A stretch of DNA of 64,000 nt from Edaphovirga cremea (lineage in GTDB: Bacteria; Pseudomonadota; Gammaproteobacteria; Enterobacterales; Enterobacteriaceae). The stretch is from contig NZ_QOVA01000010.1 in assembly GCF_003332275.1 (NCBI RefSeq), positions 62,001-126,000 of the forward strand, read 5' to 3'. Of the stretch, positions 38,937 through 47,810 are shown one piece after another. The position numbers and the translations under genes are program-made. Every line of letters starts with the position of its first letter. Within the stretch, counting starts at the first letter, position 1. The notes beneath the pieces were generated by a model. The model ran no database searches. It had not been told where the DNA came from and worked only from the letters and a program-made list of their open reading frames with translations.

Positions 38937-39893
38937 TTATGCCACTGTCATTTGCCCAGCATAGAGTATAAATATGCGTAAGGAGAAAACACTGAATAGC
39001 CCAACCGCTGCCATAAGTACCACATACTTACGGTTCTGCTTTATATTCTCACTAAAAACCCTATTGGAGAGCAGAGGCAGTATTATTCCCAACCCGACGA
39101 CACAACTCCAGAAAACTCCGCCCCAAAAACCATTAAGCGTATTCATTGCCGCCACGGTCTTTTGTCCCCCGCCCAGAATCAACCCAACAAAAAATGAGCA
39201 CAAGAGTAACGCTTCAAGATAAATTAATGGCCGTTCCAGTTTATGGATAAAATGCAGAGAGGCGGTATATTCAAAGCGTTTGTTTGTTAATGAACAATAC
39301 AGCATGATCATGATGACCCCGGAGGTGACTCCAGAGACAAGAAACAGCAAGGGTAAAACAGGATTATTCAGCAAGGGATAGGATTTTAATGCCGAAAGAA
39401 GAAAGCCGGTATAACATCCCAATGCCACAGCCAAAATAAAAAGACTCTTTTCGACCCCGGATTGGCATCTTACTAAAAAATCAAGCACAGCGTTCAACTT
39501 AATTAATATTGTCGAATGAGTTGGACTTAAAAAAACCTTCAATCGGTTATGATAAATATTCACTATCCATACTATCAATACCAGCATATAGACCTGGAAT
39601 AACAACACGCCTAACGACATAATGGAACTGACATTGTAAAACACCATCAAATACCAAAATGTCAGCGGTTTTGTGAGGTGAAAAATAAGAATGCTTAATC
39701 CCAAAATCACACTCAATGGCGAAATAATCGTTGTGGCGATGATAACACTGTCTCTGGCGGGGTCGATGTCCGCTCTTTTCCCCTTAAGAAAAATAGCCAG
39801 AATAACCATTCCTGACGAAATACCCACTAGCAATAAGTAAATGGCAATTGGCCAATCCCATACGAGCGTGTCGAAGTGAAATGCATTGGTCAT
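38937..39893 (-). CDS. nrfD: NrfD-like quinol-oxidising membrane subunit
   Basis: The 318-residue integral membrane protein is close to E. coli NrfD along its length. Shared landmarks are the opening AFHFDTLVWDWPIAIYL, IFHLTKPLTFWYLM (about 76-89), YTGFLLSALKSYPLLNNP (about 160-177) and the last segment FILYAGQMTVA. NrfD proteins take electrons from menaquinol and pass them to a periplasmic ferredoxin. Its ATG overlaps the TGA of the nrfC-like gene (ATGA). There is no nrfA, nrfB or haem-lyase gene nearby, so the usual nitrite-reductase role does not apply; the symbol marks family only. Confidence 0.88.
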   Translation of the reverse strand: MTNAFHFDTLVWDWPIAIYLLLVGISSGMVILAIFLKGKRADIDPARDSVIIATTIISPLSVILGLSILIFHLTKPLTFWYLMVFYNVSSIMSLGVLLFQVYMLVLIVWIVNIYHNRLKVFLSPTHSTILIKLNAVLDFLVRCQSGVEKSLFILAVALGCYTGFLLSALKSYPLLNNPVLPLLFLVSGVTSGVIMIMLYCSLTNKRFEYTASLHFIHKLERPLIYLEALLLCSFFVGLILGGGQKTVAAMNTLNGFWGGVFWSCVVGLGIILPLLSNRVFSENIKQNRKYVVLMAAVGLFSVFSLRIFILYAGQMTVA

Positions 39894-40576
39894 TTTTGTA
39901 TTTCCCCGTATTTCCCTGGAATTCTGTAAACTTTAGGCTCAGTTCCCAAATGAAGTTTTGAGCGGTAAACCGGGTTGGCTTTTATCATTTTGGCGATATC
40001 GCTGTCTGGATCATCCAGATTGCCAAAGACCAATGCTTTGGTGGGGCAAGCAGAGACGCATGCAGGTTTTTTGCCTTCGGCCAGATTGCTGTCACGGCAA
40101 AAATTGCATTTATCCGCCGTATTTGTCACCGGATTGATAAACCTCACCTGATAGGGACAGGCAGCGATACAATAACGACAACCCACACACCGCTTATCGT
40201 TGATATCAACAATGCCGGTCTGGCTATCTTTATAGGAGGCTCCCGTTGGGCAAACGCTGACGCAGGGCGGATTCTCGCAGTGTTGACAGGATTTACGAAA
40301 AAATTGCCTGATGGCTTTTACGCCTTCTGATGCCGGGACATCAACGGTACGGATTATTTCAAGGCGACTCACGCCATCTGGAACAACGTTGGTTTTCTTG
40401 CAGGCTGTCACGCACGCATTGCAGCCAATGCAACGCAGCTCGTAATGCAACATGCCATATCGGGTCGTATTGCTCTTCTGAGCGACGTGAATATCTTCAG
40501 AGCGAGCGTCACTCCCTGTGATAAAAATAGCACTTCCCATATAGGCGATAAAATGTCTGCGCGAACAATTGCCCAT
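39890..40576 (-). CDS. nrfC: NrfC-like periplasmic four-cluster ferredoxin (Tat-exported)
   Basis: The 228-residue protein starts with a twin-arginine signal (CSRRHFIAY). It then shows four Cys groups for 4Fe-4S clusters: CIGCNACVTACKK (about 51), CQHCENPPCVSVCPTG (about 95), CVGCRYCIAACPYQ (about 128) and CNFCRDS...ACVSACPTKA (about 150-177). The C-terminal half, including KALVFGNLDDPDSDI and KVYRIPGKYGE, follows E. coli NrfC closely. It should relay electrons from the NrfD-like subunit to a periplasmic acceptor, here probably the FMN protein. AAGGG lies before the ATG. It is the first gene of the operon and diverges from a LysR gene. Confidence 0.9.
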   Translation of the reverse strand: MGNCSRRHFIAYMGSAIFITGSDARSEDIHVAQKSNTTRYGMLHYELRCIGCNACVTACKKTNVVPDGVSRLEIIRTVDVPASEGVKAIRQFFRKSCQHCENPPCVSVCPTGASYKDSQTGIVDINDKRCVGCRYCIAACPYQVRFINPVTNTADKCNFCRDSNLAEGKKPACVSACPTKALVFGNLDDPDSDIAKMIKANPVYRSKLHLGTEPKVYRIPGKYGEIQK

Positions 40577-40897
40577 AATTCACCCTTACTTTTTATAATG
40601 TCCATTTTATCGTTATTATTACCAGCAAAAATTAACTTGGTAAGTGAGCACAACGTCTCAACGCTGACATTGGTAATTAACGTGATACTTTACGGAAATA
40701 CAGGCTTTTTTGCTGCTGAATTTCCAGGAACGACAAGGCAACTATTTTTCTATTTCTATTAGTACGTCTCTCATTAGCTGCTTTTGATTTTTATCATATT
40801 ATTCCCAGAGTTGATCATACAACTGTGAGATTGATCACGTTTAATTTTTCACATTTCAATATATAAGTTATAATAGATTGCTATAAATGGAGGAAGC
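40577..40897. promoter_or_regulatory. Divergent control region with CRP/FNR-like site and TTGATCA repeats
   Basis: TGTGA-GATTGA-TCACG at 40824-40839 fits the CRP consensus with one mismatch. TTGATCA occurs at 40811 and again at 40831, twenty bases (about two helical turns) apart on one face. TATAAT at 40869-40874 faces the LysR gene, with TTTTCA 17 bases upstream. These elements could govern both the LysR gene and the nrfC-led operon. Confidence 0.4.
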
Positions 40898-41827
40898 ATG
40901 CTCAATTTGAAAAGGATAATATATTTTTACGAGCTTAAAATTGCTGGGGGTTTTACAAAAGCCGCCAGCAGGCTTAACATATCTCAACCACATCTATCAC
41001 AGGAAATAAACAAGCTAGAGATAGACTTGGGAAAACCGCTAATAAAAAGGACCACCCGGTCTTTTGCTGTCACGGAATTTGGTGAGGCTTTTTTCAAGAA
41101 AATAGAAAATCTGGTGAATGAGCATAGCGAAATCGAGAAGTTCATTACCGGCTATAAGAGCAGTAATGAGTGCTCATTGACTGTGGGTGTCATCCCCATT
41201 TTCAATCGATTTAAATATTATGAGATATTCAGCCTTTTTAAATGCCAACATCCTGAAATAAACACCTCTTTTATTGATGGTTTTAGTTCTCAACTTTTTG
41301 AAAAAATTAAAAAAATGGAGATCCACCTGGCATTCTTGACACCCATTGATGAGTATTTTCAAGATCCAGGCATTGAAATAATTGAACTCTTTGAAGAAGA
41401 GATATCTTTAATTATGTCAGATACGCATCCACTGGCCCATGCTGACTCACTGACATTACGTGGTCTTATCAGCGAACAACTTATTGTTCCACAGAGAGGC
41501 ACGGGGGAATTCCAGGCAGTGACGAAAGCCTTTACTGAAATCAATACTGCCCCTACCAGTTTATTTGAGTGCAGTAATATGGAGATCATCATCGATCTGG
41601 TGAAGAGCCAATCTTGCATTGTTTTCCTGACGCGCTCAGTGGTTGAGAAATTGGATATGAACGGACTGGTAAATGTTCGTCTTGATAATAATTTAAAACG
41701 AAAGGTTGCGGTTAGCTTTTTAAAAAACCAGTCCAGGAATCCTTTTATTAAATTGTTTATCAGTTTCCTGCACCAATATAATAAGGATAACCTTCCTCTG
41801 GCGGCAACCGCGTTAAAAAATTCATAG
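40898..41827 (+). CDS. LysR-family transcriptional regulator
   Basis: The 309-residue protein has an N-terminal winged helix (LKRIIYFYELKIAGGFTKAASRLNISQPHLSQEINKLE; key part TKAASRLNISQPHLSQEI at about 20-37). A two-lobed ligand-binding domain follows (LTVGVIPIFNRF at about 94, EIHLAFLTP near 138, ELFEEEISLIMSDTHPLA near 160). GGAGG lies four bases before the ATG. It diverges from the nrfC-led operon, the classic layout for a LysR regulator of the neighbouring genes. Its ligand may be the substrate of the FAD reductase. Confidence 0.9.
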   Translation: MLNLKRIIYFYELKIAGGFTKAASRLNISQPHLSQEINKLEIDLGKPLIKRTTRSFAVTEFGEAFFKKIENLVNEHSEIEKFITGYKSSNECSLTVGVIPIFNRFKYYEIFSLFKCQHPEINTSFIDGFSSQLFEKIKKMEIHLAFLTPIDEYFQDPGIEIIELFEEEISLIMSDTHPLAHADSLTLRGLISEQLIVPQRGTGEFQAVTKAFTEINTAPTSLFECSNMEIIIDLVKSQSCIVFLTRSVVEKLDMNGLVNVRLDNNLKRKVAVSFLKNQSRNPFIKLFISFLHQYNKDNLPLAATALKNS

Positions 41828-42075
41828 CGGACACACTTACGTTCGCTTGGTGCATCTACTCTCAGGGCAAGGTCTTGAAACGAGTATGTTCTCCTTCACA
41901 ATAAAAATGTGCGTTATCACAATGACCCCTGTGCAATAATGGTTTATATTCAGCAGCATAATACTCGTTTTATGTAATATGCAGATATCAGCTACAGTGT
42001 ATTGTGATGATAATAATTCCTATTACTATTTTCCATTTATGAGAATGTCTCACACCAGGATTTACCGGGGTTTCT

Positions 42076-43689
42076 ATGCGTAGCCTGAAGATACCGCTTA
42101 AACTAAGCACATCAGTGATTCTGATGGTTTCCGGAGTAATTATTTCGGTATTACTCGCGGTGCATTCCCTTTTCTTCAATCAAATTAGTCAATTGGCTGA
42201 AAATAGCTTTCGTGAGAAAGCTTTCGCCATCTCGCGCACCCTGGCGATTACACCAGAAATCGTGCAGGGTCTGAGCGACAAACGCAAGGCCGCCGCCATC
42301 CAACCCTTCGCAGAACGTGTAAAAGAGCAAAATGGTCTGCTATTTATTACCGTGACCGATATGCAAGGGATACGGTATTCGCATCCCAATGCCAGTTTGC
42401 TGGGCAAGCTTTTTGTCGGGGACGATATTTTCCCTGCGCTCAAGGGCAAAGAAAATCAGGCGATAAATCAAGGTACGCTGGAACGTGCGCTACGCGTATT
42501 TACCCCGGTCTATAACAGCGAACATCAACAAATTGGGGTTGTCGCGTTGGGTATCTCGCTGGTTAAGGTTCAGAGCATTGTGAATAATAATCGCCAGAAC
42601 CTGCTGTGGACTGCCCTCTTCGGCTGCATTGTCGGGGGAATTGGCACGTGGCTTCTGGTGAGTGCCTTAAAACGCATCATGCTGGGTTTTGAACCCCACG
42701 AAATCGCCAACTTGTTCGAAGAACGCAATGCCATGTTGCAGTCGATGAAGGAAGGCGTAATCGCCGTGGATCAACAGGGGCAAATTACCCTGATTAATGA
42801 TGAAGCGGAACGGCTGTTCAAGCAACGGGGGCCAAAAGATAATATGGCCGTAAATGCAGCCAGCGAGCAATGGCCTGAATTGTTGCATTTGCAGGAAGTG
42901 ATGAACACCGGCGTGATGCAGCGCGACAGAGAAAGTCACATCAACGGCAATATCCTGCTCAGCAATACGGTTCCCGTGCGGGTCAACGGCGAAATTGTAG
43001 GGGCAATCGCTACGTTCAGAGACAAAACCGAGGTCAGCCAATTACTTGAGCGTTTGAGTGGCATGTCGACGTATGCCGACGCGTTGCGTACCCAGGCCCA
43101 TGAGTTCAAAAACAAACTCCATGTCATTCTTGGGATGTTGCATCTCAAGCATTATCAGGAGTTAGAGCGTTATATTTTGAATACGGCGCAAAATTACCAG
43201 GATGCGATTGGCTCGTTGATTCGGATGATTAAATCACCGGAAATTGCCGGTTTTCTGCTGGGGAAGATGAATCGCGCGCGCGATTTGGGGATCACCTTGC
43301 AGTTAACTGAAGAGAGCTTTTTACCTTATACCGATGATGTTGAGACGACCAATGTTATCATCACTGCGTTAGGGAATGTGCTGGAAAATGCTTTTGATGC
43401 GCTCTCCGGCTACAGTGCCCGAACCATTACCGTCAGCTTTGATTTTCTTGACGGGATGTTACATTGCACCGTCAGCGATGATGGCCCAGGGATTGAGCCG
43501 GATATCATTGACAAGATTTTCCAGCGTGGATTTTCGACCAAAGGAAACGGCCGTGGCATTGGTCTCCACCTGGCAAAACTAAGCATTCAAGCGCATGGAG
43601 GAAATATTGATGTCAAGTCTGAACGCGGTATATATACTCGTTTTTATCTTACCCTGCCCTACCTTACAGACGAGGTGAATCATGATTAA
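42076..43689 (+). CDS. dcuS: DcuS-like C4-dicarboxylate sensor histidine kinase
   Basis: The 537-residue protein has two membrane helices (about 12-35 and 178-202). They flank a PDC-type periplasmic sensor domain containing RYSHPN (about 100-105) and RVFTPVY (about 139-145), the dicarboxylate-binding segments known from DcuS. A cytoplasmic PAS domain (about 210-320) follows, then the kinase: phospho-acceptor QAHEFKNKLHVI (about 339-350), N box NVLENAFDAL, and G boxes DDGPGIEPD and GNGRGIGLHLAK. It should sense fumarate, succinate or malate and phosphorylate DcuR. Its stop overlaps the dcuR start by eight bases. Confidence 0.93.
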   Translation: MRSLKIPLKLSTSVILMVSGVIISVLLAVHSLFFNQISQLAENSFREKAFAISRTLAITPEIVQGLSDKRKAAAIQPFAERVKEQNGLLFITVTDMQGIRYSHPNASLLGKLFVGDDIFPALKGKENQAINQGTLERALRVFTPVYNSEHQQIGVVALGISLVKVQSIVNNNRQNLLWTALFGCIVGGIGTWLLVSALKRIMLGFEPHEIANLFEERNAMLQSMKEGVIAVDQQGQITLINDEAERLFKQRGPKDNMAVNAASEQWPELLHLQEVMNTGVMQRDRESHINGNILLSNTVPVRVNGEIVGAIATFRDKTEVSQLLERLSGMSTYADALRTQAHEFKNKLHVILGMLHLKHYQELERYILNTAQNYQDAIGSLIRMIKSPEIAGFLLGKMNRARDLGITLQLTEESFLPYTDDVETTNVIITALGNVLENAFDALSGYSARTITVSFDFLDGMLHCTVSDDGPGIEPDIIDKIFQRGFSTKGNGRGIGLHLAKLSIQAHGGNIDVKSERGIYTRFYLTLPYLTDEVNHD

Positions 43690-44413
43690 TGTGATGATCG
43701 TTGATGATGACGCCATGGTCGCGGAACTCAATAAATGTTATCTGAGTCAGATCAGTGGGTTTCATTGCAGTGCCATCGCCTCGACATTACAGCAGGCCAG
43801 GGAGTTGCTTGCCGATCCTGATAATCAGATCGATCTGATTCTGTTGGATATCTTTATGCAACAGGAAAACGGGTTGGATCTGCTGCCCACCGTCCGTGAA
43901 CTCAGTGAACAAACTGACGTGGTCATCATCTCCTCCGCCAGCGATGTCAATACCGTTAAAAAAGCACTTAAATATGGCGTGGTGGATTACCTGATCAAGC
44001 CATTCCAATTCTCCCGTTTTGAGCAGGCGCTGACGGATTACCGTGAAGAGGTGAGTCTCACCGAAAACCGGGAGAACTTCGCACAATCGGATATCGATTA
44101 CCTGCTTTATAATAAGGGCGGGCACGGTCAGGGAGCAGGGAAAGAGAGGAAAAAGCTGCCAAAGGGACTCACGGCCATCACATTGCGGACGATCTGCGAG
44201 TGGATAGCTAAAAATCAGGACGTAGAATTTTCTACCGACATGCTGGCTAATGCCATTGACGTATCACGGGTATCTTGTAGAAAATACCTCACTTATTTGT
44301 CTGATATTGGTATTCTTAATACGTCTATATTTTATGGCTCATTAGGCAGACCGGTCTTTCAATATCGGTTAATGCCGGATAAACTGGTTCTGCTTAACCA
44401 ATGTTATCTATGA
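43682..44413 (+). CDS. dcuR: DcuR-like response regulator
   Basis: The 243-residue protein has a CheY-like receiver: acidic DDDAM (about 8-12), phospho-acceptor Asp in LILLDIFMQQENGLDLLP (about 56), SSAS and the conserved Lys in YLIKPFQ (about 105). A linker rich in Gly/Lys leads to a C-terminal DNA-binding domain (LPKGLTAITLRTICEWI, VSRVSCRKYLTYL). Similarity to E. coli DcuR is very high, including the GRPVFQYR end. Phosphorylated DcuR activates dcuB, fumarase and frd genes. Those genes, dcuB and frdABCD, are directly downstream here. Confidence 0.93.
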   Translation: MINVMIVDDDAMVAELNKCYLSQISGFHCSAIASTLQQARELLADPDNQIDLILLDIFMQQENGLDLLPTVRELSEQTDVVIISSASDVNTVKKALKYGVVDYLIKPFQFSRFEQALTDYREEVSLTENRENFAQSDIDYLLYNKGGHGQGAGKERKKLPKGLTAITLRTICEWIAKNQDVEFSTDMLANAIDVSRVSCRKYLTYLSDIGILNTSIFYGSLGRPVFQYRLMPDKLVLLNQCYL

Positions 44414-44800
44414 TCTTGACGAGCGGGCAGGATATTTCCTACTATTTTGCCTGGCACACTCTTTTAGGTAAAAACCCTTTTTACTTAGCAAAGGAATAGT
44501 CACGCATTAAACTATCGGCAGGCCGGTCGCCCCTTAGTTTCCGGCCTCGGTCAGCCTATTTGCCCACTTATTAGAATAGTGACCTACCGCAATTCACAAC
44601 CAGATTTAATATCTATTACTCATAATGGCAACATTATAATAACTGCAATTAAACAAACAAAGTTTAATATAATATTTAAATCTTTTATTAACTAAAAAAA
44701 ACTGCAATGTGTGATCCCTCTCCCTCAATAGAAATGAAAAGAAGATAACTATTAACCTCATAAAAATTAAATGTATTTACTCGATAAGAAAGAGGTGCGC
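44414..44800. promoter_or_regulatory. dcuR-dcuB intergenic region
   Basis: A GGCCGG (44521-44526) / CCGGCC (44541-44546) hairpin may end the dcuSR transcript. Further on, the region is A/T-rich and contains ATTAAAC (44648-44654) facing GTTTAAT (44662-44668), an inverted repeat with a seven-base spacer about 135-150 bp before dcuB. It is a candidate DcuR-type site; I find no textbook FNR box. Confidence 0.35.
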
Positions 44801-46141
44801 ATGTTATTTACTATTCAACTCATCGTCATCCTAATCTGTCTCTTTTACGGAGCCAGAAAAGGTGGGATTGCACTGGGGTTACTGGGCGGTATTGGATTAA
44901 TAATACTGGTTTTCGTTTTTCATCTGCAACCCGGCAAACCACCGGTTGACGTAATGCTGGTTATTATCGCCGTGGTGGCCGCTTCTGCGACACTTCAGGC
45001 ATCAGGCGGCCTCGATGTGATGCTGCAAATTGCAGAGCGCTTGTTACGTCGCAACCCTAAATATGTCTCCATCGTCGCTCCGTTCGTTACCTGTATATTG
45101 ACCATCCTTTGCGGTACAGGGCATGTGGTATATACAATTCTGCCCATTATCTATGATGTGGCAATCAAAAATAACATTCGCCCAGAAAGACCCATGGCTG
45201 CCAGCTCCATTGGGGCACAAATGGGGATTATTGCCAGCCCGGTGTCCGTTGCGGTAGTGTCACTGGTTGCGATGCTGGGTAACTTTACCTTTAATGGCAA
45301 GCATCTGGAATTCCTGGATCTGCTGGCTATCACCATTCCTTCCACCCTTTGCGGTATTTTGGCAATTGGTATCTTCAGTTGGTTCCGTGGAAAGGATTTG
45401 GATAAAGACGAAAAATTCCAGGAATTCATTGCTGATCCAGAAAACTACAAATATGTTTACGGTGACACAGCAACATTATTGGACAAAAAATTGCCTACCA
45501 GTAACTGGGTGGCAATGTGGATCTTCCTGGGTACCATCGCTATCGTTGCGCTGTTAGGTGCATTTTCCGAACTGCGTCCAGTATTCGACGGCAAACCGCT
45601 GTCCATGGTGCTGGTTATCCAGATGTTTATGTTGTGTGCGGGCGCGATCATTATTATCGCCACCAAAACCAATCCGGCCAATATCTCTAAAAACGAAGTT
45701 TTCCGTTCAGGCATGATCGCCATCGTGGCGGTTTATGGTATCGCCTGGATGGCTGAAACCATGTTTGGTGCCCACCTGAGTGAGATCAAATCCGCGCTGG
45801 GAACTCTCGTTAAAGAATATCCCTGGGCCTACGCCATCGTCTTGCTGATCGTCTCCAAGTTTGTTAACTCACAGGCTGCGGCACTTGCAGCGATTGTGCC
45901 TGTCGCGCTGGCTATCGGCGTCGATCCGGCTTATATCATCGCCTCTGCACCGGCCTGTTATGGCTATTATATTTTACCAACCTACCCAAGCGATCTGGCA
46001 GCGATTCAGTTTGACCGCTCTGGAACCACGAATATCGGACGGTTTGTTATCAACCACAGCTTTATTATGGTCGGTTTAATCGGGGTTTCCGTGTCGTGCG
46101 TGATGGGTTGGGTATTGGCCGCCGCGTACGGATTCCTATAA
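44801..46141 (+). CDS. dcuB: DcuB anaerobic C4-dicarboxylate antiporter
   Basis: The 446-residue carrier has the E. coli DcuB length and is nearly identical in many stretches, such as [62 protein letters not shown] and the C-terminal [18 protein letters not shown]. It exchanges external fumarate for internal succinate during fumarate respiration. It also acts as a co-sensor with DcuS in E. coli. I place the start at the ATG at 44801, with GAGG five bases upstream; the frame extends ten codons further but the family starts MLFTIQL. It lies downstream of dcuSR and convergent with frdABCD. Confidence 0.95.
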   Translation: MLFTIQLIVILICLFYGARKGGIALGLLGGIGLIILVFVFHLQPGKPPVDVMLVIIAVVAASATLQASGGLDVMLQIAERLLRRNPKYVSIVAPFVTCILTILCGTGHVVYTILPIIYDVAIKNNIRPERPMAASSIGAQMGIIASPVSVAVVSLVAMLGNFTFNGKHLEFLDLLAITIPSTLCGILAIGIFSWFRGKDLDKDEKFQEFIADPENYKYVYGDTATLLDKKLPTSNWVAMWIFLGTIAIVALLGAFSELRPVFDGKPLSMVLVIQMFMLCAGAIIIIATKTNPANISKNEVFRSGMIAIVAVYGIAWMAETMFGAHLSEIKSALGTLVKEYPWAYAIVLLIVSKFVNSQAAALAAIVPVALAIGVDPAYIIASAPACYGYYILPTYPSDLAAIQFDRSGTTNIGRFVINHSFIMVGLIGVSVSCVMGWVLAAAYGFL

Positions 46142-46193
46142 GCGCTGTGGGTATTACGTAATCTTCTGTTTAGACATTATCATCACGAAAAAA

Positions 46194-46226
46194 AATACTG
46201 CGTCAGGTCATTCCTGGCGCAGTATT
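46194..46226. terminator. Bidirectional terminator between dcuB and frdD
   Basis: AATACTGCGTCAGG (46194-46207) pairs with CCTGGCGCAGTATT (46213-46226) with one G-T pair and a five-base loop. An A run precedes it and T bases follow, so it can terminate transcription from both sides. Confidence 0.85.
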
Positions 46227-46298
46227 TTACTTTGAAGACTCTTTAAGAACGCTATTTCGGGTAAAACGCGATCTATCTTCTGCCTAACTATTTATATT

Positions 46299-46649
46299 CT
46301 AAATAATCCCAATCACTGTCACTACACTGAGAATCATCGCCAATCCATAAAAAACCCATTTACCCGCCGGGATATGGATTTTCAAATCGTGCATGGCGTG
46401 ATGCATGCGGTGCAGGCCACACCAGATTGGCAAGACGATCATCAGTAACAAGAAGATGCGGCCAATGAAAGTCTGACTGAATGCAGCAATGCGCTCATAA
46501 CTGAGTGCATCACCGGGGTAGGCGCCCAGTGGCAATAAAATCCCCACCAACAGGATCACCGCTGGCGCTATAATCGCCGTCCACATACCACCCGCACCGA
46601 ATAGCCCCCAAAAAACGGGTTCATCTGAACGTTTTGGTGTCTGCTTCAT
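46299..46649 (-). CDS. frdD: Fumarate reductase membrane anchor subunit D
   Basis: The 116-residue protein has three membrane helices and the FrdD landmarks [19 protein letters not shown] (about 8-26) and [19 protein letters not shown] (about 73-91). With FrdC it anchors the FrdAB catalytic pair on the cytoplasmic face and holds the menaquinone site. It is the last gene of frdABCD, 16 bp after frdC. Confidence 0.95.
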   Translation of the reverse strand: MKQTPKRSDEPVFWGLFGAGGMWTAIIAPAVILLVGILLPLGAYPGDALSYERIAAFSQTFIGRIFLLLMIVLPIWCGLHRMHHAMHDLKIHIPAGKWVFYGLAMILSVVTVIGII

Positions 46650-46665
46650 GATGTTCTCCTGTCAG

Positions 46666-47064
46666 TTAAAGTAATACGACGCCAAGGATGATCGCCGTGG
46701 CCACAACCATGACCGCCCAGAGTGCTTTGATGATCAACTCCGGTCCCATCTTTTCATCTTTCACAATCACGATGGAGGCTTTGGGAGCCAGCTCAAACCA
46801 GGTTTTGGTATGAAGTAACGCGGCCGCCAGTGCAATCGCGTTGATCAGTAGCACCACGGGATTCTGCAGGAAGTGGAGAAAGCTTTCCCATCCGGCGGCA
46901 CCGCCTTTCAGTGAAAATACACCGTATAGCAGCACAATACTGAACCAGACCGCGGGAACTGCCGTCCCTTCCCGCAGCATGTAGAACCGATAGAAGCCCA
47001 ATTTCTGCCACCAATTCGGTGCCATTCCCCGGACATAAGGTTTACGTTTTGTGATTGAATTCAT
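46666..47064 (-). CDS. frdC: Fumarate reductase membrane anchor subunit C
   Basis: The 132-residue protein is one residue longer than E. coli FrdC. Key stretches are [26 protein letters not shown] (about 24-42) and [14 protein letters not shown] (about 83-96). It has three membrane helices and forms the quinol site with FrdD. It starts 11 bp after the frdB stop. Confidence 0.95.
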   Translation of the reverse strand: MNSITKRKPYVRGMAPNWWQKLGFYRFYMLREGTAVPAVWFSIVLLYGVFSLKGGAAGWESFLHFLQNPVVLLINAIALAAALLHTKTWFELAPKASIVIVKDEKMGPELIIKALWAVMVVATAIILGVVLL

Positions 47065-47075
47065 TTCCCACTCCC

Positions 47076-47810
47076 TTATTGCGGCCTAAGCATGGCGATC
47101 ATGAAGTCTTTCGAACTTTCCACTTTCCCTTGCTGGATTGCGGCAGCGGGATCGACATGTTTTGGACACACTTCTGAACAGTAACCGACAAAAGTACAGG
47201 ACCAGACGCCATTCTCACCGTTGAGTTGTGGCATGCGCTCTTTCTTGCCGTGGTCACGGTTATCGAGGTTATAACGATGCGCCAGCGTGATCGCCGCAGG
47301 GCCGATAAACTCAGGATTCAATCCAAATTGCGGACATGCGGCATAACACAGACCACAGTTGATGCATCCTGAGAACTGATGGTATTTCGCCATCTGCGCC
47401 GGGGTTTGCAGGTTGGTTCCCTCTTCCGGGCGGCGGTTGTTGCCAATAATGTAAGGTTTGACCGCTTCCAGACTTTCGATGAAATGGGTCATGTCGACCA
47501 CCAGATCGCGCTCGATCGGGAAGTTCCCCAATGCCTCAACCCGCATACCTTTGGTGTATTCGCGCAAGAACGTTTTACACGCCAGTTTAGGTACCTGATT
47601 GACCATCATGCCGCAGGAGCCGCAGATAGCCATTCGGCACGACCAGCGGTAACTGAGGTCGGGTGCCAGGTTATCTTTGATATAACCCAGCGCATCCAGC
47701 AATGAGGTCTGCTCATCGTAAGGCACTTCAAACATCTCAAGATGGGGAGCGCTATCGCTTTCCGGGTTATAGCGCAACACCTCCATTTTGAGGGTTTTCA
47801 TCTCAGCCAT
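47076..47810 (-). CDS. frdB: Fumarate reductase iron-sulfur subunit
   Basis: The 244-residue protein equals E. coli FrdB in length. The 2Fe-2S ligands lie in [13 protein letters not shown] (about 58-70) and the later Cys near 78. The 4Fe-4S and 3Fe-4S ligands lie in [12 protein letters not shown] (about 149-160) and [17 protein letters not shown] (about 205-221). The start at 47810 (MAEMK) overlaps the end of frdA by eight bases; a longer frame would begin inside frdA. It passes electrons from the FrdCD quinol site to FrdA. Confidence 0.95.
   Translation of the reverse strand: MAEMKTLKMEVLRYNPESDSAPHLEMFEVPYDEQTSLLDALGYIKDNLAPDLSYRWSCRMAICGSCGMMVNQVPKLACKTFLREYTKGMRVEALGNFPIERDLVVDMTHFIESLEAVKPYIIGNNRRPEEGTNLQTPAQMAKYHQFSGCINCGLCYAACPQFGLNPEFIGPAAITLAHRYNLDNRDHGKKERMPQLNGENGVWSCTFVGYCSEVCPKHVDPAAAIQQGKVESSKDFMIAMLRPQ

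Noticed and set aside
37542..40576. Reading nrfC-nrfD as part of a formate-dependent nitrite reductase
   Set aside because: No nrfA, nrfB or nrfEFG gene is present on either side; the partner genes encode flavoproteins.
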